Position numbers and translations under genes: made by a program. From EW11 sp035765635 (lineage in GTDB: Bacteria > Verrucomicrobiota > Verrucomicrobiia > Opitutales > Opitutaceae), in NCBI GenBank assembly GCA_035765635.1, contig DASTWZ010000050.1, positions 1 through 64,000 on the forward strand: 64,000 nt of DNA, read 5' to 3'. Positions 54,990-63,685 of the stretch are shown here, one piece after another. Each line of letters starts with the position of its first letter. Position 1 is the stretch's first letter. Below the pieces are notes generated by a model. That model saw nothing but the letters and a program-made list of their open reading frames with translations, was not told the DNA's origin and searched no databases.

Positions 54990-56567
54990 TCAACCGGCGT
55001 GACCTGAGGCTTTGGTCATCGCGAGGAAAAGTTGATCCACCAACTGGCGCTCATTCTCGAGAGACTTATCCGTCGTGCTACGGAAGAGTTCGTGCAATTC
55101 ACCGAGCACGCCGAACGCTTTTTCCTGATTGTTCTCCGTATGATGCGCGACCATCGCTTCCTTCAGGGCAACGTATTCACTTACCAGATACCCGCCGCGT
55201 AGCAGACCAAGGCTAGCGTTTTCAGCCGCAACAAGCGGAAGATCGAGGTAAGATTTCGTCGCGGAGTTTTTGCCGACCTGAAGATAAGAAAGCTCCACTT
55301 TTGCGAGCGACTTTCCCTCCTTGCGAATGCGCGCGGGCAAGTCTTCGCGATCCTGTGCGAAGGCGAGGTAGATCGCGCCTTTCTTTTTGCTCAGAAAAAT
55401 CGTGTTTACCTGGAAACGAACATCGCGCCCATCATCGCCCACCCATTTCAACATTTCTCCAGGAATTCCATAGACCCCGGCTAAACGCATTCCCGGCACA
55501 GGCCGAATAGTCACTTCGAGATCGTAGGCGAGTTCCGTGACGAGAGTGTCGAATTCCTCGTCGAAAACATTTCCAGCGGTCTCAACATCGGGAAAGAAAA
55601 ACAAATTTCCGCCGCGTACCGTCGCTATTCTTGCAGCTAACTCCGCGCCGAACTGTTCCCCAATCCCAATCGTCGTTTGCCCGATTCCGTCGCGCGAGCC
55701 CGCTTCCATCATTCCCATGAAGCCTTCGGGACTCGTGTCGCCCACATTCGGGCGTTCATCGGTGAACTGCATGATTCGCGTCGTGCCGCGAAAGGTCTTT
55801 TTGCTCTCCCGTGCTAGCGCGAAGCCAACCTTCAAACCTTCTTCCATGTTCGTCGAACCGGAGATCGCAATGGCGTCAATCGCGTCGTTGATCGCATTGA
55901 GGTTTCCCTTCGTTGTCGGCGTCGGATGAAGGAACACGTGAGACCGATCGCCATAGAGCACGATCGAAATCTGGTCGTCAGCGCCAAGGTGGGACACCAC
56001 TTGATGCAGCGATTGCTTTACCAGTTCAATCGGCGCGCCGTTCATCGAACCTGATTTATCGACGACGGCGACAATGTTGAGGGCGGCGCGATGCCACGCG
56101 CCGACTTCCAGCCCTGAGGAAAAACCAAGTTGGGCCAAGAAACAAACCTCGGGTCGGCCTATAACTTTGGCCGATACCGCCTCGCCGTTTAGGATGAGCA
56201 GATCCTTGGAGTCGACCGAGGCCCCCTTGAGGGGGAGGTCGTGCTCACTGAACAAGCCTTCCGCCGTGATCGTATTTGGATGCGGAAATTGCCCGGCTTT
56301 GACCGCATCGCGAAAATACCGCACATCCTTCGCGCCGCCCGGTGTCGCTCCGAAACGAGTGCCGGCAAGCGTTGAGGTCGCGCTGTAACCGGAGCTTATG
56401 TTGGCAGCCTCTACCGTGAAGGGAGACAGCAGGACGACTTCCTCTTTCTCGGATGCGTCCTCCTTCTTCTTTTTTTGATCAGATTCAGCAGAGCTGGAAA
56501 GGAGCGATGCGAAAAACAGACCTGCGAGGACCGAAGCCGTCACGCGGCGGCGAGTAATATGTTTCAT
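54990..56567 (-). CDS. Secreted VWA (YfbK-like) protein with TonB-receptor-like N-terminal motif
   Basis: From ATG 56567 the protein has 525 aa: signal peptide (to about residue 27), a Lys/Glu-rich linker, then residues 43-72 with VVLLSPFTVEAA and GYSATSTLAGTRFG. This is the signature that precedes the plug in Opitutaceae TonB receptors, but no plug or barrel follows. Next is a YfbK-type lead (FRDAVKAGQFPHPNTI), then a VWA domain with MIDAS Asp170-Ser172-Ser174 (DKSGSM), GSTNMEEGLKVGF and MQFTDERPNVGD. A beta-rich C-terminus (VTIRPVPGMRLAGVYG) follows, like the tail of YfbK-type proteins. Starts at 56576 and 56600 are also possible. It lies 189 bp downstream of the regulator gene of the cluster. 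Confidence 0.85.
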   Translation of the reverse strand: MKHITRRRVTASVLAGLFFASLLSSSAESDQKKKKEDASEKEEVVLLSPFTVEAANISSGYSATSTLAGTRFGATPGGAKDVRYFRDAVKAGQFPHPNTITAEGLFSEHDLPLKGASVDSKDLLILNGEAVSAKVIGRPEVCFLAQLGFSSGLEVGAWHRAALNIVAVVDKSGSMNGAPIELVKQSLHQVVSHLGADDQISIVLYGDRSHVFLHPTPTTKGNLNAINDAIDAIAISGSTNMEEGLKVGFALARESKKTFRGTTRIMQFTDERPNVGDTSPEGFMGMMEAGSRDGIGQTTIGIGEQFGAELAARIATVRGGNLFFFPDVETAGNVFDEEFDTLVTELAYDLEVTIRPVPGMRLAGVYGIPGEMLKWVGDDGRDVRFQVNTIFLSKKKGAIYLAFAQDREDLPARIRKEGKSLAKVELSYLQVGKNSATKSYLDLPLVAAENASLGLLRGGYLVSEYVALKEAMVAHHTENNQEKAFGVLGELHELFRSTTDKSLENERQLVDQLFLAMTKASGHAG

Positions 56568-56756
56568 GATGAGCATGGTTGAGTTTTTTGGGTTAACCAA
56601 CGCCGCTCATCATAGCCGTCGCCCGTATCCAAGTCGTCATGGCTGGGTAAGACTTTGTCAGAAGTTCGCCTGACGCTTGTATTGAATTACTTAATACACA
56701 CCGCCCCGCCTCATGACTTCCCCCGAATCTGGAGCCAGCAGGCTCAGTCACTCCGC

Positions 56757-57470
56757 TCAACCGACGTACTGATAGCCCACGCCGTGCACCGTCTTGATCC
56801 AGCGCGGCGGACCGTCGCCCTCGATCTTCTTGCGGATTTGCGCCACGTGCTGGTCCAGTGTTCGCGTCGTGCCAAGATAGTCGATGCCCCAAACTTCGTT
56901 CAGCAACAGATCACGCGATAGCACGTCGCCTCTCCGTCGATGGAAAACCTCGAGCAAATGCAATTCCCGAGGCGTGAGCTCGACCGTCGCACCAGCGCGC
57001 ACGGCGGTGAACCTCTTTCGGTCGACCAAGGTGTCGCCGAAATAAAACGTGTCGCGCGCGATGCTTGTTTGTGGCTGCGCCGCCAGTTGATCCAACCGAC
57101 GAAAGGCGGAATGCACGCGGGCCAGCAATTCGCGCAAACCGAATGGCTTCGACACATAGTCGTCAGCGCCGAGTTCCAAGCCGAGGACCTTGTCGATCTC
57201 TTCCGCTTTCGCTGACAACATGATTACTGGAATGCTGCGATTGCTCTCTCGAATCCTTCGACAGACATCGTAGCCACTCAGCTGGGGCAACATGATGTCG
57301 AGCAACACGAGGTCGAAACTCTGTTGATCAAAAATGCGTACTCCCTCGGCTCCATCCGCCGCGCCAACGACCGCGTGTCCGTCAGCAGTGATCGCTTCTA
57401 TCAGCGCTTCACGGATTGAGGCATCATCTTCCACGATAAGAACCTTACGCTGATGCGTCGGAGTATTCAT
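56757..57470 (-). CDS. OmpR/PhoB-family response regulator
   Basis: The 237-aa protein has a receiver (LIVEDDASIRE; Asp58 in LLDIMLPQLSG; Lys in VSKPFGLREL) and a winged-helix DNA-binding domain (VELTPRELHLLEVF, RDLLLNEVWGIDY, TRTLDQHVAQIRKKI, IKTVHGVGYQYVG). ATG at 57470 overlaps the kinase stop (ATGA), so the pair is coupled. It is the output of the VWA-linked sensing cluster. Upstream frames reaching 57830 lie inside the kinase gene. Confidence 0.96.
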   Translation of the reverse strand: MNTPTHQRKVLIVEDDASIREALIEAITADGHAVVGAADGAEGVRIFDQQSFDLVLLDIMLPQLSGYDVCRRIRESNRSIPVIMLSAKAEEIDKVLGLELGADDYVSKPFGLRELLARVHSAFRRLDQLAAQPQTSIARDTFYFGDTLVDRKRFTAVRAGATVELTPRELHLLEVFHRRRGDVLSRDLLLNEVWGIDYLGTTRTLDQHVAQIRKKIEGDGPPRWIKTVHGVGYQYVG

Positions 57471-59122
57471 GAACTGATTGGGGAGTCCGCCTTGCCCATG
57501 ACGGCCGCCGGCAAGCGCATTTGAAAATGAGCTCCGATGGATGAGGACAACAACACGAGGTCTCCACCCGTTTGCCGAAGCAGACCACGCGCGATGCTTA
57601 GTCCCAATCCCACTCCAGGAGATTTGTCCGTTAAAGTCTGCCCCCCTTGTACGAACGGTTCGAAAGCTCGATCGCGAATCGCCTTCGGAACGCCCGGGCC
57701 CGTGTCCGACACATCGATAAAAACATTTCCGGCATTTCGACCGACTGAGATGTCCAGCGTCGTGCCGCGGCCCGCATATTTTATCGCATTTTCGATCAAG
57801 TTGATAAGCGCTTGCTTCAGCGTTGAACAATCGCTCAACGCCATCAATGGCTCAGTTTGGATGGTTAGGTAGTGAGTGATCCCAGCCGCCGCGATCGCAT
57901 TAGACATTTCCTCGACAACATCACGGGTGTATCGAGCGATATCGATTGGTTCACGAGCCACGTGCGTCGTTCCGCGCTCAAGCGCATTAAGGACCAACAG
58001 ACGATCAATTAGTCCTGCAAGCCTTACGCTCTCGGTGCTAATCGTAGCACCAAACTTGATACGTTTGTCGTCTGAGATTTGTCGCTGCGTGAGCAGGTCC
58101 GCGTACATTCGGATCGATGTCAAAGGCGTGCGCAATTCGTGCGACACCTGGGAAACGAAGGAGAGCTTGTTTTCAGCGTCACGCGTTTGACGAGCCGTGT
58201 AAATTGCGAGGGTCGCGCCGCCACCGACGAATATCGCGAATACCATTAATGCGATGGCACCGGTGAGACGTGCATTGCCTTGTTTGCGGACAAATAGCTC
58301 CCCGGGGTCCACCACGAATCGATAGCTCGGAAATCCCGCAATTGGTTCGCCGCGTGTCTCAACGGAAGCAGGCGGTTTACCAGATGCCGAGGGTTCGACG
58401 ATGAGGCGCGCGAGCTCGGTTCCCGCCAATTCGTTTTGCGTTTGCTGCGCGACGAGCCGCACATCGAGAAAAGCGCCTCGAACAGGTTCGTCGAATCCAG
58501 TTTGATACCAAAAAATCCAAGGGGCGGTTGGGTTGTCACGCGCGCCGGCCCAGCCTGCCCAAGGGTCCGCCCGGCGTCCCTCGTGGGCGATGATGTCCAA
58601 ATTCTCCGCCTGAAATCCCAAGTCTCGCGCCTCAAAGCGCGGATTGTCGATCGTCGAAACACTCTCGGATTCAAAACGATTCCAAACGCCACCGGAATAT
58701 ACCTTCGCGCCGGAATTTGTTGCACGCCAACGGCGAAATTCTGTCCACAACCCCTTCAGCTCCTCCGGCGATGGTGTGCCGGGAAGCTGTTGGCCTTCAA
58801 AGATGAAGCCGCGCTTTGGCTCCCAAACAAAAGTGCCCACAATGACCTCATTTGCTTCGTCCCATTGCCGAAGCGATGACTCGAGTCCGTCGACGTGAAA
58901 GGAGACCAGATCCGAGAGCGTCGATATTTTAACATCTTCGATGAAAGCGCGCAGGCTCTCAACACCGCGCATACGCTCTTGGGCGAGCACGCGCTTATTC
59001 TGCTCGGCGATCTCCGTTTTGGCTGTCTCGTAAAGACGAAAAATCGCGAGACCTGCGACGGCCGCCGCCAAGAAAAAGGTGGTCCAGAGCATGAAAGCCC
59101 GAGAACGCGACGGCGCTTTCAT
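57467..59122 (-). CDS. Membrane sensor histidine kinase with large periplasmic domain
   Basis: From ATG 59122 the protein has 551 aa: helix 1 at about 11-29, a large periplasmic domain of about 255 residues, helix 2 at about 287-309, then a HisKA domain with VSHELRTPLTS and an ATPase domain (NLIENAIKYAGRG, DTGPGVP, GVGLGLSIARG). The periplasmic region does not match a domain I recognise; it is rich in Trp and acidic residues (WDEANEVIVGTFVWEP, WAGWAGARDN). The gene starts 4 bp after a secreted VWA gene, so the VWA protein may deliver or gate its signal. Its stop overlaps the regulator start. Confidence 0.92.
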   Translation of the reverse strand: MKAPSRSRAFMLWTTFFLAAAVAGLAIFRLYETAKTEIAEQNKRVLAQERMRGVESLRAFIEDVKISTLSDLVSFHVDGLESSLRQWDEANEVIVGTFVWEPKRGFIFEGQQLPGTPSPEELKGLWTEFRRWRATNSGAKVYSGGVWNRFESESVSTIDNPRFEARDLGFQAENLDIIAHEGRRADPWAGWAGARDNPTAPWIFWYQTGFDEPVRGAFLDVRLVAQQTQNELAGTELARLIVEPSASGKPPASVETRGEPIAGFPSYRFVVDPGELFVRKQGNARLTGAIALMVFAIFVGGGATLAIYTARQTRDAENKLSFVSQVSHELRTPLTSIRMYADLLTQRQISDDKRIKFGATISTESVRLAGLIDRLLVLNALERGTTHVAREPIDIARYTRDVVEEMSNAIAAAGITHYLTIQTEPLMALSDCSTLKQALINLIENAIKYAGRGTTLDISVGRNAGNVFIDVSDTGPGVPKAIRDRAFEPFVQGGQTLTDKSPGVGLGLSIARGLLRQTGGDLVLLSSSIGAHFQMRLPAAVMGKADSPISS

Positions 59123-59126
59123 CCGT

Positions 59127-60461
59127 TCAATTATCCGCCTTGTTTTCAGCTGTCGGTGAGTCGAATTGGTTAAACAATCCCGAGCGAAGTACTTTCCGAT
59201 CAAGCCGATTCATTCCGCGCTTCTGCACTTCGGCGAGATACGTTTCGAGGCGCTTGATGCTCGCGATCGCCTCTTCGTCGTCGACGCGAAAATTCAAACT
59301 CAACGCGTCCGCTCGGGCACGTCGGAGAGCCCGTATCGCGCGCCGAAAATCGCCCTTGTCGATTTCCTCAATCGACCGCTCCAAACCCTCGCTGATCACC
59401 GTATTCACGGTGGTTCGCAGTACGGCGACATTGGCGGACCGGCGAACCGCCTCAAGGTCTCCGTCGAGCACAACTTGGACGGGCAAAATCGTTTGTTGAG
59501 TCGCGCCATTCGACACCTCTATCCAGGAGAGCTTGATCTTCGCCAGTTCAAACGAGCCGCGTCGTGGCCGCATCTTGGCCGAGGTAAGAAGCCGCAAAGT
59601 CTGACCCGCGAAAAAGTACGGAATACGATAAGAGACGTTCTGTTCCTTGACGTCTGCTGGTGTCCAACCGTACGTCTCCGCTTTCTCGCAGCCTCGCCCA
59701 AAATCGATCGTGAGCACGATATCTCGCGCGACCAATTGCCGCTCAGGGTCGAGTTCGGCCTGAAGCACCTCGGATAACTTCGTCGCGGACTCAACGTACA
59801 GAAAACGCCCATTTCCGGCGCGAGCGATTCCGGCTAACAGATCTTCGTTGAATTCCATTCCGACTCCAATCGCCGAGACCGAAATGTTTTCTTTTGCGAA
59901 CAGTTCCACCAGACGCGAAAAGTCGTCGAATTCTCGGGGGCCTTTTGTCGGTTGCCCGTCACTGATAAGGATCAATTGGTTGACCGTGTTAACTCCCGCA
60001 TAACGCCTAAGTTGAGCCGCACCCTGGTTTAGCGCGTCGTAAAGTGAAGCTCCACCCACTGGCTCGGTCTGACTTAATAACGCGTCGAAATCTTTCAATT
60101 GATCGCGCCGCCTGGCTTCGATCAGCGCCTTCACCTCAGATCCAAAAAGCACGACTGAAACAACATCGCGCTCCGACAGGCTGTTCAATGCGATCGGTAT
60201 TGCCTGACGAATCGCTTGAATCGGCTCCCCTGCCATCGATCCCGAACGATCGATGACGAACGCGATGTTTCTGATGCTTTTGCTTCGTGCGCGCGGCGAC
60301 TCGATCGCCGAAGAAAGATTTATCTGCGTGTAGATCAGATTTCCTGCGTCGGCGAGGTAGAGATCGCGATCCGTTACCGCTTCCAGTTTCAACGCTGGTT
60401 CCGCACAGCAGGTGATCGCCACAGACAAAGTGAGGAAAAAGAAAACGCGAACCAAACGCAT
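59127..60461 (-). CDS. Secreted VWA-domain protein, first gene of kinase cluster
   Basis: The 444-aa protein starts with an export signal ending AITCCAEP (Cys18/Cys19, a possible lipobox). A VWA domain covers about residues 64-240 with MIDAS Asp71-Ser73-Ser75 (DRSGSM), GGASLYDALNQGAAQL (Thr position replaced by Ser) and LILISDGQPTKG. A beta-rich middle region and a helical C-terminus of about 120 residues follow. ATG at 60461 is chosen because the signal peptide begins there. It is directly upstream of the kinase with 4 bp between them, suggesting a joint role at the membrane. Its ligand is unknown. Confidence 0.88.
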   Translation of the reverse strand: MRLVRVFFFLTLSVAITCCAEPALKLEAVTDRDLYLADAGNLIYTQINLSSAIESPRARSKSIRNIAFVIDRSGSMAGEPIQAIRQAIPIALNSLSERDVVSVVLFGSEVKALIEARRRDQLKDFDALLSQTEPVGGASLYDALNQGAAQLRRYAGVNTVNQLILISDGQPTKGPREFDDFSRLVELFAKENISVSAIGVGMEFNEDLLAGIARAGNGRFLYVESATKLSEVLQAELDPERQLVARDIVLTIDFGRGCEKAETYGWTPADVKEQNVSYRIPYFFAGQTLRLLTSAKMRPRRGSFELAKIKLSWIEVSNGATQQTILPVQVVLDGDLEAVRRSANVAVLRTTVNTVISEGLERSIEEIDKGDFRRAIRALRRARADALSLNFRVDDEEAIASIKRLETYLAEVQKRGMNRLDRKVLRSGLFNQFDSPTAENKADN

Positions 60462-60630
60462 GATTAGCAGCTTACCCGATTCACGGGGCAAAGGGGTCAC
60501 GGCTGCGTAAATCTTTGTCAACCGGATGTCAGGCCCGCGCGATCATCCGATGATCGCCTAAACGGCGAAACGAATAAGCAGACCGTGCGGGCCCAGATCG
60601 CAGCACCGATTGGCACCTGCCAATCAGCAA

Positions 60631-62280
60631 TTACAGCGACGCGTGCGATTCTTTGAGAGTGACTGGAGGCGCTTCGGGTACTTCGTGAACAATCGTGGGG
60701 ATGATATACCCGATTAAATTGCGCTGCTCGCCCTTATGGTCGACGTGGCGAAACAAACCACCGAGAAGCGGAATTCTCCCCAAGACCGGCACCTGCGTGT
60801 CTGCGCTGCTGTTCGAAAGCCCCGTCAATCCGCCAAAGGCCAGCGCCTGGCCTTCTTCGATAGTCGCCGTGAATTCGTACTTCTGACTGTCGACGATCGG
60901 ATAAAGCACCTGCGGCGTGACTTGGCGGAAGCCGGAAAGCCGGCCCATCTCCAATTTGATCACCAGTCGAATCCGAGGCTTCTCGTTACCTTCGCCGCGA
61001 AAACACGTCGGCACCACATTCACCGCAGTGCCGATTCGCTTCACGGAAATGCGATTGGTCGTAGAGCCTAGGCCGCCATCCACCGCTCCAGGAGAAAGCG
61101 TGCTCGAATCAAGAAAGGGCTCCTCCTGCCCAACCGAAAACAACGCCTCGTGATTCGAGGTCGTCACGACGAACGGGTTTTCGATCTTTTCGCTCTTCTC
61201 GTCCTTCTCCAAAGCATTCAACTGCACCGAAAGTGCTGACGAACTGAGAATGGCCTGCGGCGGCCATCGCTTGTCAGTCAACCGCTGCAACGAAATCTCG
61301 TTTTGTGAAGTCGGGACATTGTGATCGCTGAGCGTAATTTTCGGCTGAGCTTCCGAATAATCGATGCCGAGAATCTTTTGAGGATCGCTCGACGTCGCGA
61401 AAAAGCGTGCCTCGATCCGAATCTGAATCGGCGGCTGATCCACCTGCCGTACGTATTCAGCGACATGTTCGTGCTGCGAGCGATAGCAGACGACGTAGAG
61501 GGCATTCGTCTTCGGCAGATACAAAACCTTCTGCGCCTTCTCCGTGCCTTTCATTTCTGCGGCGATTTTCTGCACGCCTTTTTCGTCCGGCATGCGGCCG
61601 TCCAAAGCCACTACGGTCTGCGACGCAAGTGGAGGCAGACCGATCAACTCGCGTACGTCGTCGATGACCTTTTTCGAATCGATCTTGTACACCAAGCCGA
61701 ACCCCTGACCCTGCGCGCGGCCACCCGACGGCTCGCTGCTTTGACTAAAATCCGATGCCGCCTTTTCGGCGGTTACCGCGTCCAAATTCGCGTGCCGAAA
61801 CTCGTATGTCTTCGCGATCAGCACGCCCGCGCTTTCCCGCGAGAATAGCCACATGCCGTTCTGAAAGTTCATGCTGAAACGATAACGATCCGCCATGAGC
61901 TGCAGCAGCCGCCACGGATTGATGGTGGCGCTCATCGAAATCGTTTCCGGAAAATCCTCCGCGCTCGGCGCGATGTGATTCATGCCGGCGCTCTGCGCCA
62001 CAATTTTGATCGCACTCGCCAACGTGGCGTCCTCGATGGGGATTTGTACCGCGGGGAGGCTCTCCAAGCGCGCCACCTCTCTCGCCTCGCTTAAATCCGC
62101 AGAGGTCGATGAAGGAACAGGCGCCGGATTCGCGACCGTCTGCCGCGCCACCTGCGCGACATCGTCCGTCAGGCGACTCAAGCCGACATCGGCCGCGCTA
62201 ACACGGAACGCACCGGCCAGAAGCCAGACTGCGGCCAACATTAAAATTCGCCCACCACTTCCCGCCAAATTCAGAACCAT
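60631..62280 (-). CDS. Secretin (type II/IV pilus GspD/PilQ-like)
   Basis: The 549-aa protein has a signal peptide (to about residue 29), an N-terminal STN/N0-like part (VQIPIEDATLASAIKIVAQS), and an N1-like repeat with YLPKTNALYV. The secretin pore domain occupies about residues 330-530, with FSVGQEEPFLDS, KYEFTATIEEGQALAFGGL and the signature VPVLGRIPLLGGLFRH, then IIPTIV. Secretins form the outer-membrane ring of type II secretion or type IV pili. This one is shorter than usual, with only one or two N-domains. It is downstream of GspF- and GspE-like genes on the same strand. No pilin gene is in view. Confidence 0.92.
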   Translation of the reverse strand: MVLNLAGSGGRILMLAAVWLLAGAFRVSAADVGLSRLTDDVAQVARQTVANPAPVPSSTSADLSEAREVARLESLPAVQIPIEDATLASAIKIVAQSAGMNHIAPSAEDFPETISMSATINPWRLLQLMADRYRFSMNFQNGMWLFSRESAGVLIAKTYEFRHANLDAVTAEKAASDFSQSSEPSGGRAQGQGFGLVYKIDSKKVIDDVRELIGLPPLASQTVVALDGRMPDEKGVQKIAAEMKGTEKAQKVLYLPKTNALYVVCYRSQHEHVAEYVRQVDQPPIQIRIEARFFATSSDPQKILGIDYSEAQPKITLSDHNVPTSQNEISLQRLTDKRWPPQAILSSSALSVQLNALEKDEKSEKIENPFVVTTSNHEALFSVGQEEPFLDSSTLSPGAVDGGLGSTTNRISVKRIGTAVNVVPTCFRGEGNEKPRIRLVIKLEMGRLSGFRQVTPQVLYPIVDSQKYEFTATIEEGQALAFGGLTGLSNSSADTQVPVLGRIPLLGGLFRHVDHKGEQRNLIGYIIPTIVHEVPEAPPVTLKESHASL

Positions 62281-62319
62281 AAGAAATAAAAATCTATACT
62301 CCGTGTTTTTGTCTATATT

Positions 62320-63684
62320 TTATTGTTTGGCATTGCGACTTTCGTTTGGAGTCGCATGCCGCCGCACCGCGTCCGCGTTCTGCTGCTTGAGCGTCTTTTC
62401 TAGAACAAGCATCGAGGGCATGCCCACCAGCGCGGCCATCAAACCAATCACGACACCCATGACCGCGAGGTTGATCGGCTTCACGACCTTGGGAAGTGCT
62501 TCGATCTTTGCGTTGGCTCGTTCGGAGAATTCCGTGGCCAGTCCGCGCAACACGCTTTCCAAATCGCCGAGCTCGCCTCCCGCTTCGATTTTTCCAGCAA
62601 GTCGTCGACCCTCCTCGAGTCCCAGACGGCGTCGCTCGGCCAAGAACGCCTTTTCCATATCGAGACCCGACGCGCACCGTGCATACGCAGCCTGAAAAAA
62701 TTCCTCGATCAAGGCATTGCCCGAAACTTCTCCCGCCAATCGAAAGACCGTTTCCGGGTGTACACCGGCTTTGTGCAACACGGCGAAAAGCGGAAGGCTT
62801 CGCGAAAGAGCTACATTCCGCACCAAGGGTCCAATCGCCCAAACCGACGCAATCACCCGCTGGCCCATTCGGCTCCGAAAAAACCCTCGGGCTCCAAACC
62901 ACGCGAGCAAGCCGCCCACAATCGCGACCGCGGCAGCAACGACGCCGTGGTGATTCACCCAGCGATTTGCGGCGAGCGCCACCCGATATGGCCAGGGAAG
63001 ATCAAGCCCCAGACCATTGAACATCGCGGCGAAGCTCGGGACGAAATACAGCAACGTGGTCAAGACCAAGACCACCAGCATCGCGGCGGTGATGATCTGA
63101 TCGAGCATGGTGGATATGAATCGTCGTCCGCGGGACGCTTGCTCGCGCAACGTGACCGCCAGCGAATGGTAGAGCCCGGCACGTTGCTCCGGCGGCAATT
63201 CCGTCGCCGCTTCCGCCAAGGCACAGTGCGCGCGGGAAAAAACTTCCGGAAAATCCTCCAGCGCTTCATGGAGCGGCCGTCCGTGGTTCATCCGCCACCT
63301 AACCGCTCCTAATACGCCACGCATGCGCGGAGCCGCAACCATCCGTGTCGCGCGCGCCAGTGCCACGCTTTCCGTGCCTCCACCTTTGATCGTGATGCTC
63401 AGGTTTTCCCAGAAATCCGCGATTTCGGCTCCTGTGACTTTGCGGCTCGCACCAACTCCATCCCAAAATCCAACCCGAACACGACGCGCGACTTCGTCGG
63501 GACTAAGGCCAACGCCGAGATCCGCGCTCTCTTCGAAAGGCGTGTACACAACGCTCGCATAGGGCGGCACAGACGCATCTCCGCGCCGCAGCACCATGAA
63601 GGTTCTGACCTGCCACTTTCGCCTCACACTTGGTGCCGCGGCACGAACAGACGATCGAGAGAGAGCCATGGTCGTTGCGTTCAT
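62320..63684 (-). CDS. Type II secretion/pilus inner-membrane platform protein (GspF/PilC-like)
   Basis: The 454-aa protein has the two repeated GspF halves. The first includes ADFWENLSITIKGGG and GRPLHEALEDFPEVF, the second SRSLPLFAVLHKAGVHPETV and EEGRRLAGKIEAGG. Membrane helices follow each (near 215-240, 265-285 and 415-440). The extra N-terminus of about 110 residues carries basic and linker sequence. It joins the ATPase to the pilin-assembly site. ATG 63684 lies 1 bp after the GspE-like stop, indicating coupling; ATG 63669 is the alternative. Confidence 0.9.
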   Translation of the reverse strand: MNATTMALSRSSVRAAAPSVRRKWQVRTFMVLRRGDASVPPYASVVYTPFEESADLGVGLSPDEVARRVRVGFWDGVGASRKVTGAEIADFWENLSITIKGGGTESVALARATRMVAAPRMRGVLGAVRWRMNHGRPLHEALEDFPEVFSRAHCALAEAATELPPEQRAGLYHSLAVTLREQASRGRRFISTMLDQIITAAMLVVLVLTTLLYFVPSFAAMFNGLGLDLPWPYRVALAANRWVNHHGVVAAAVAIVGGLLAWFGARGFFRSRMGQRVIASVWAIGPLVRNVALSRSLPLFAVLHKAGVHPETVFRLAGEVSGNALIEEFFQAAYARCASGLDMEKAFLAERRRLGLEEGRRLAGKIEAGGELGDLESVLRGLATEFSERANAKIEALPKVVKPINLAVMGVVIGLMAALVGMPSMLVLEKTLKQQNADAVRRHATPNESRNAKQ

Positions 63685-63685
63685 T

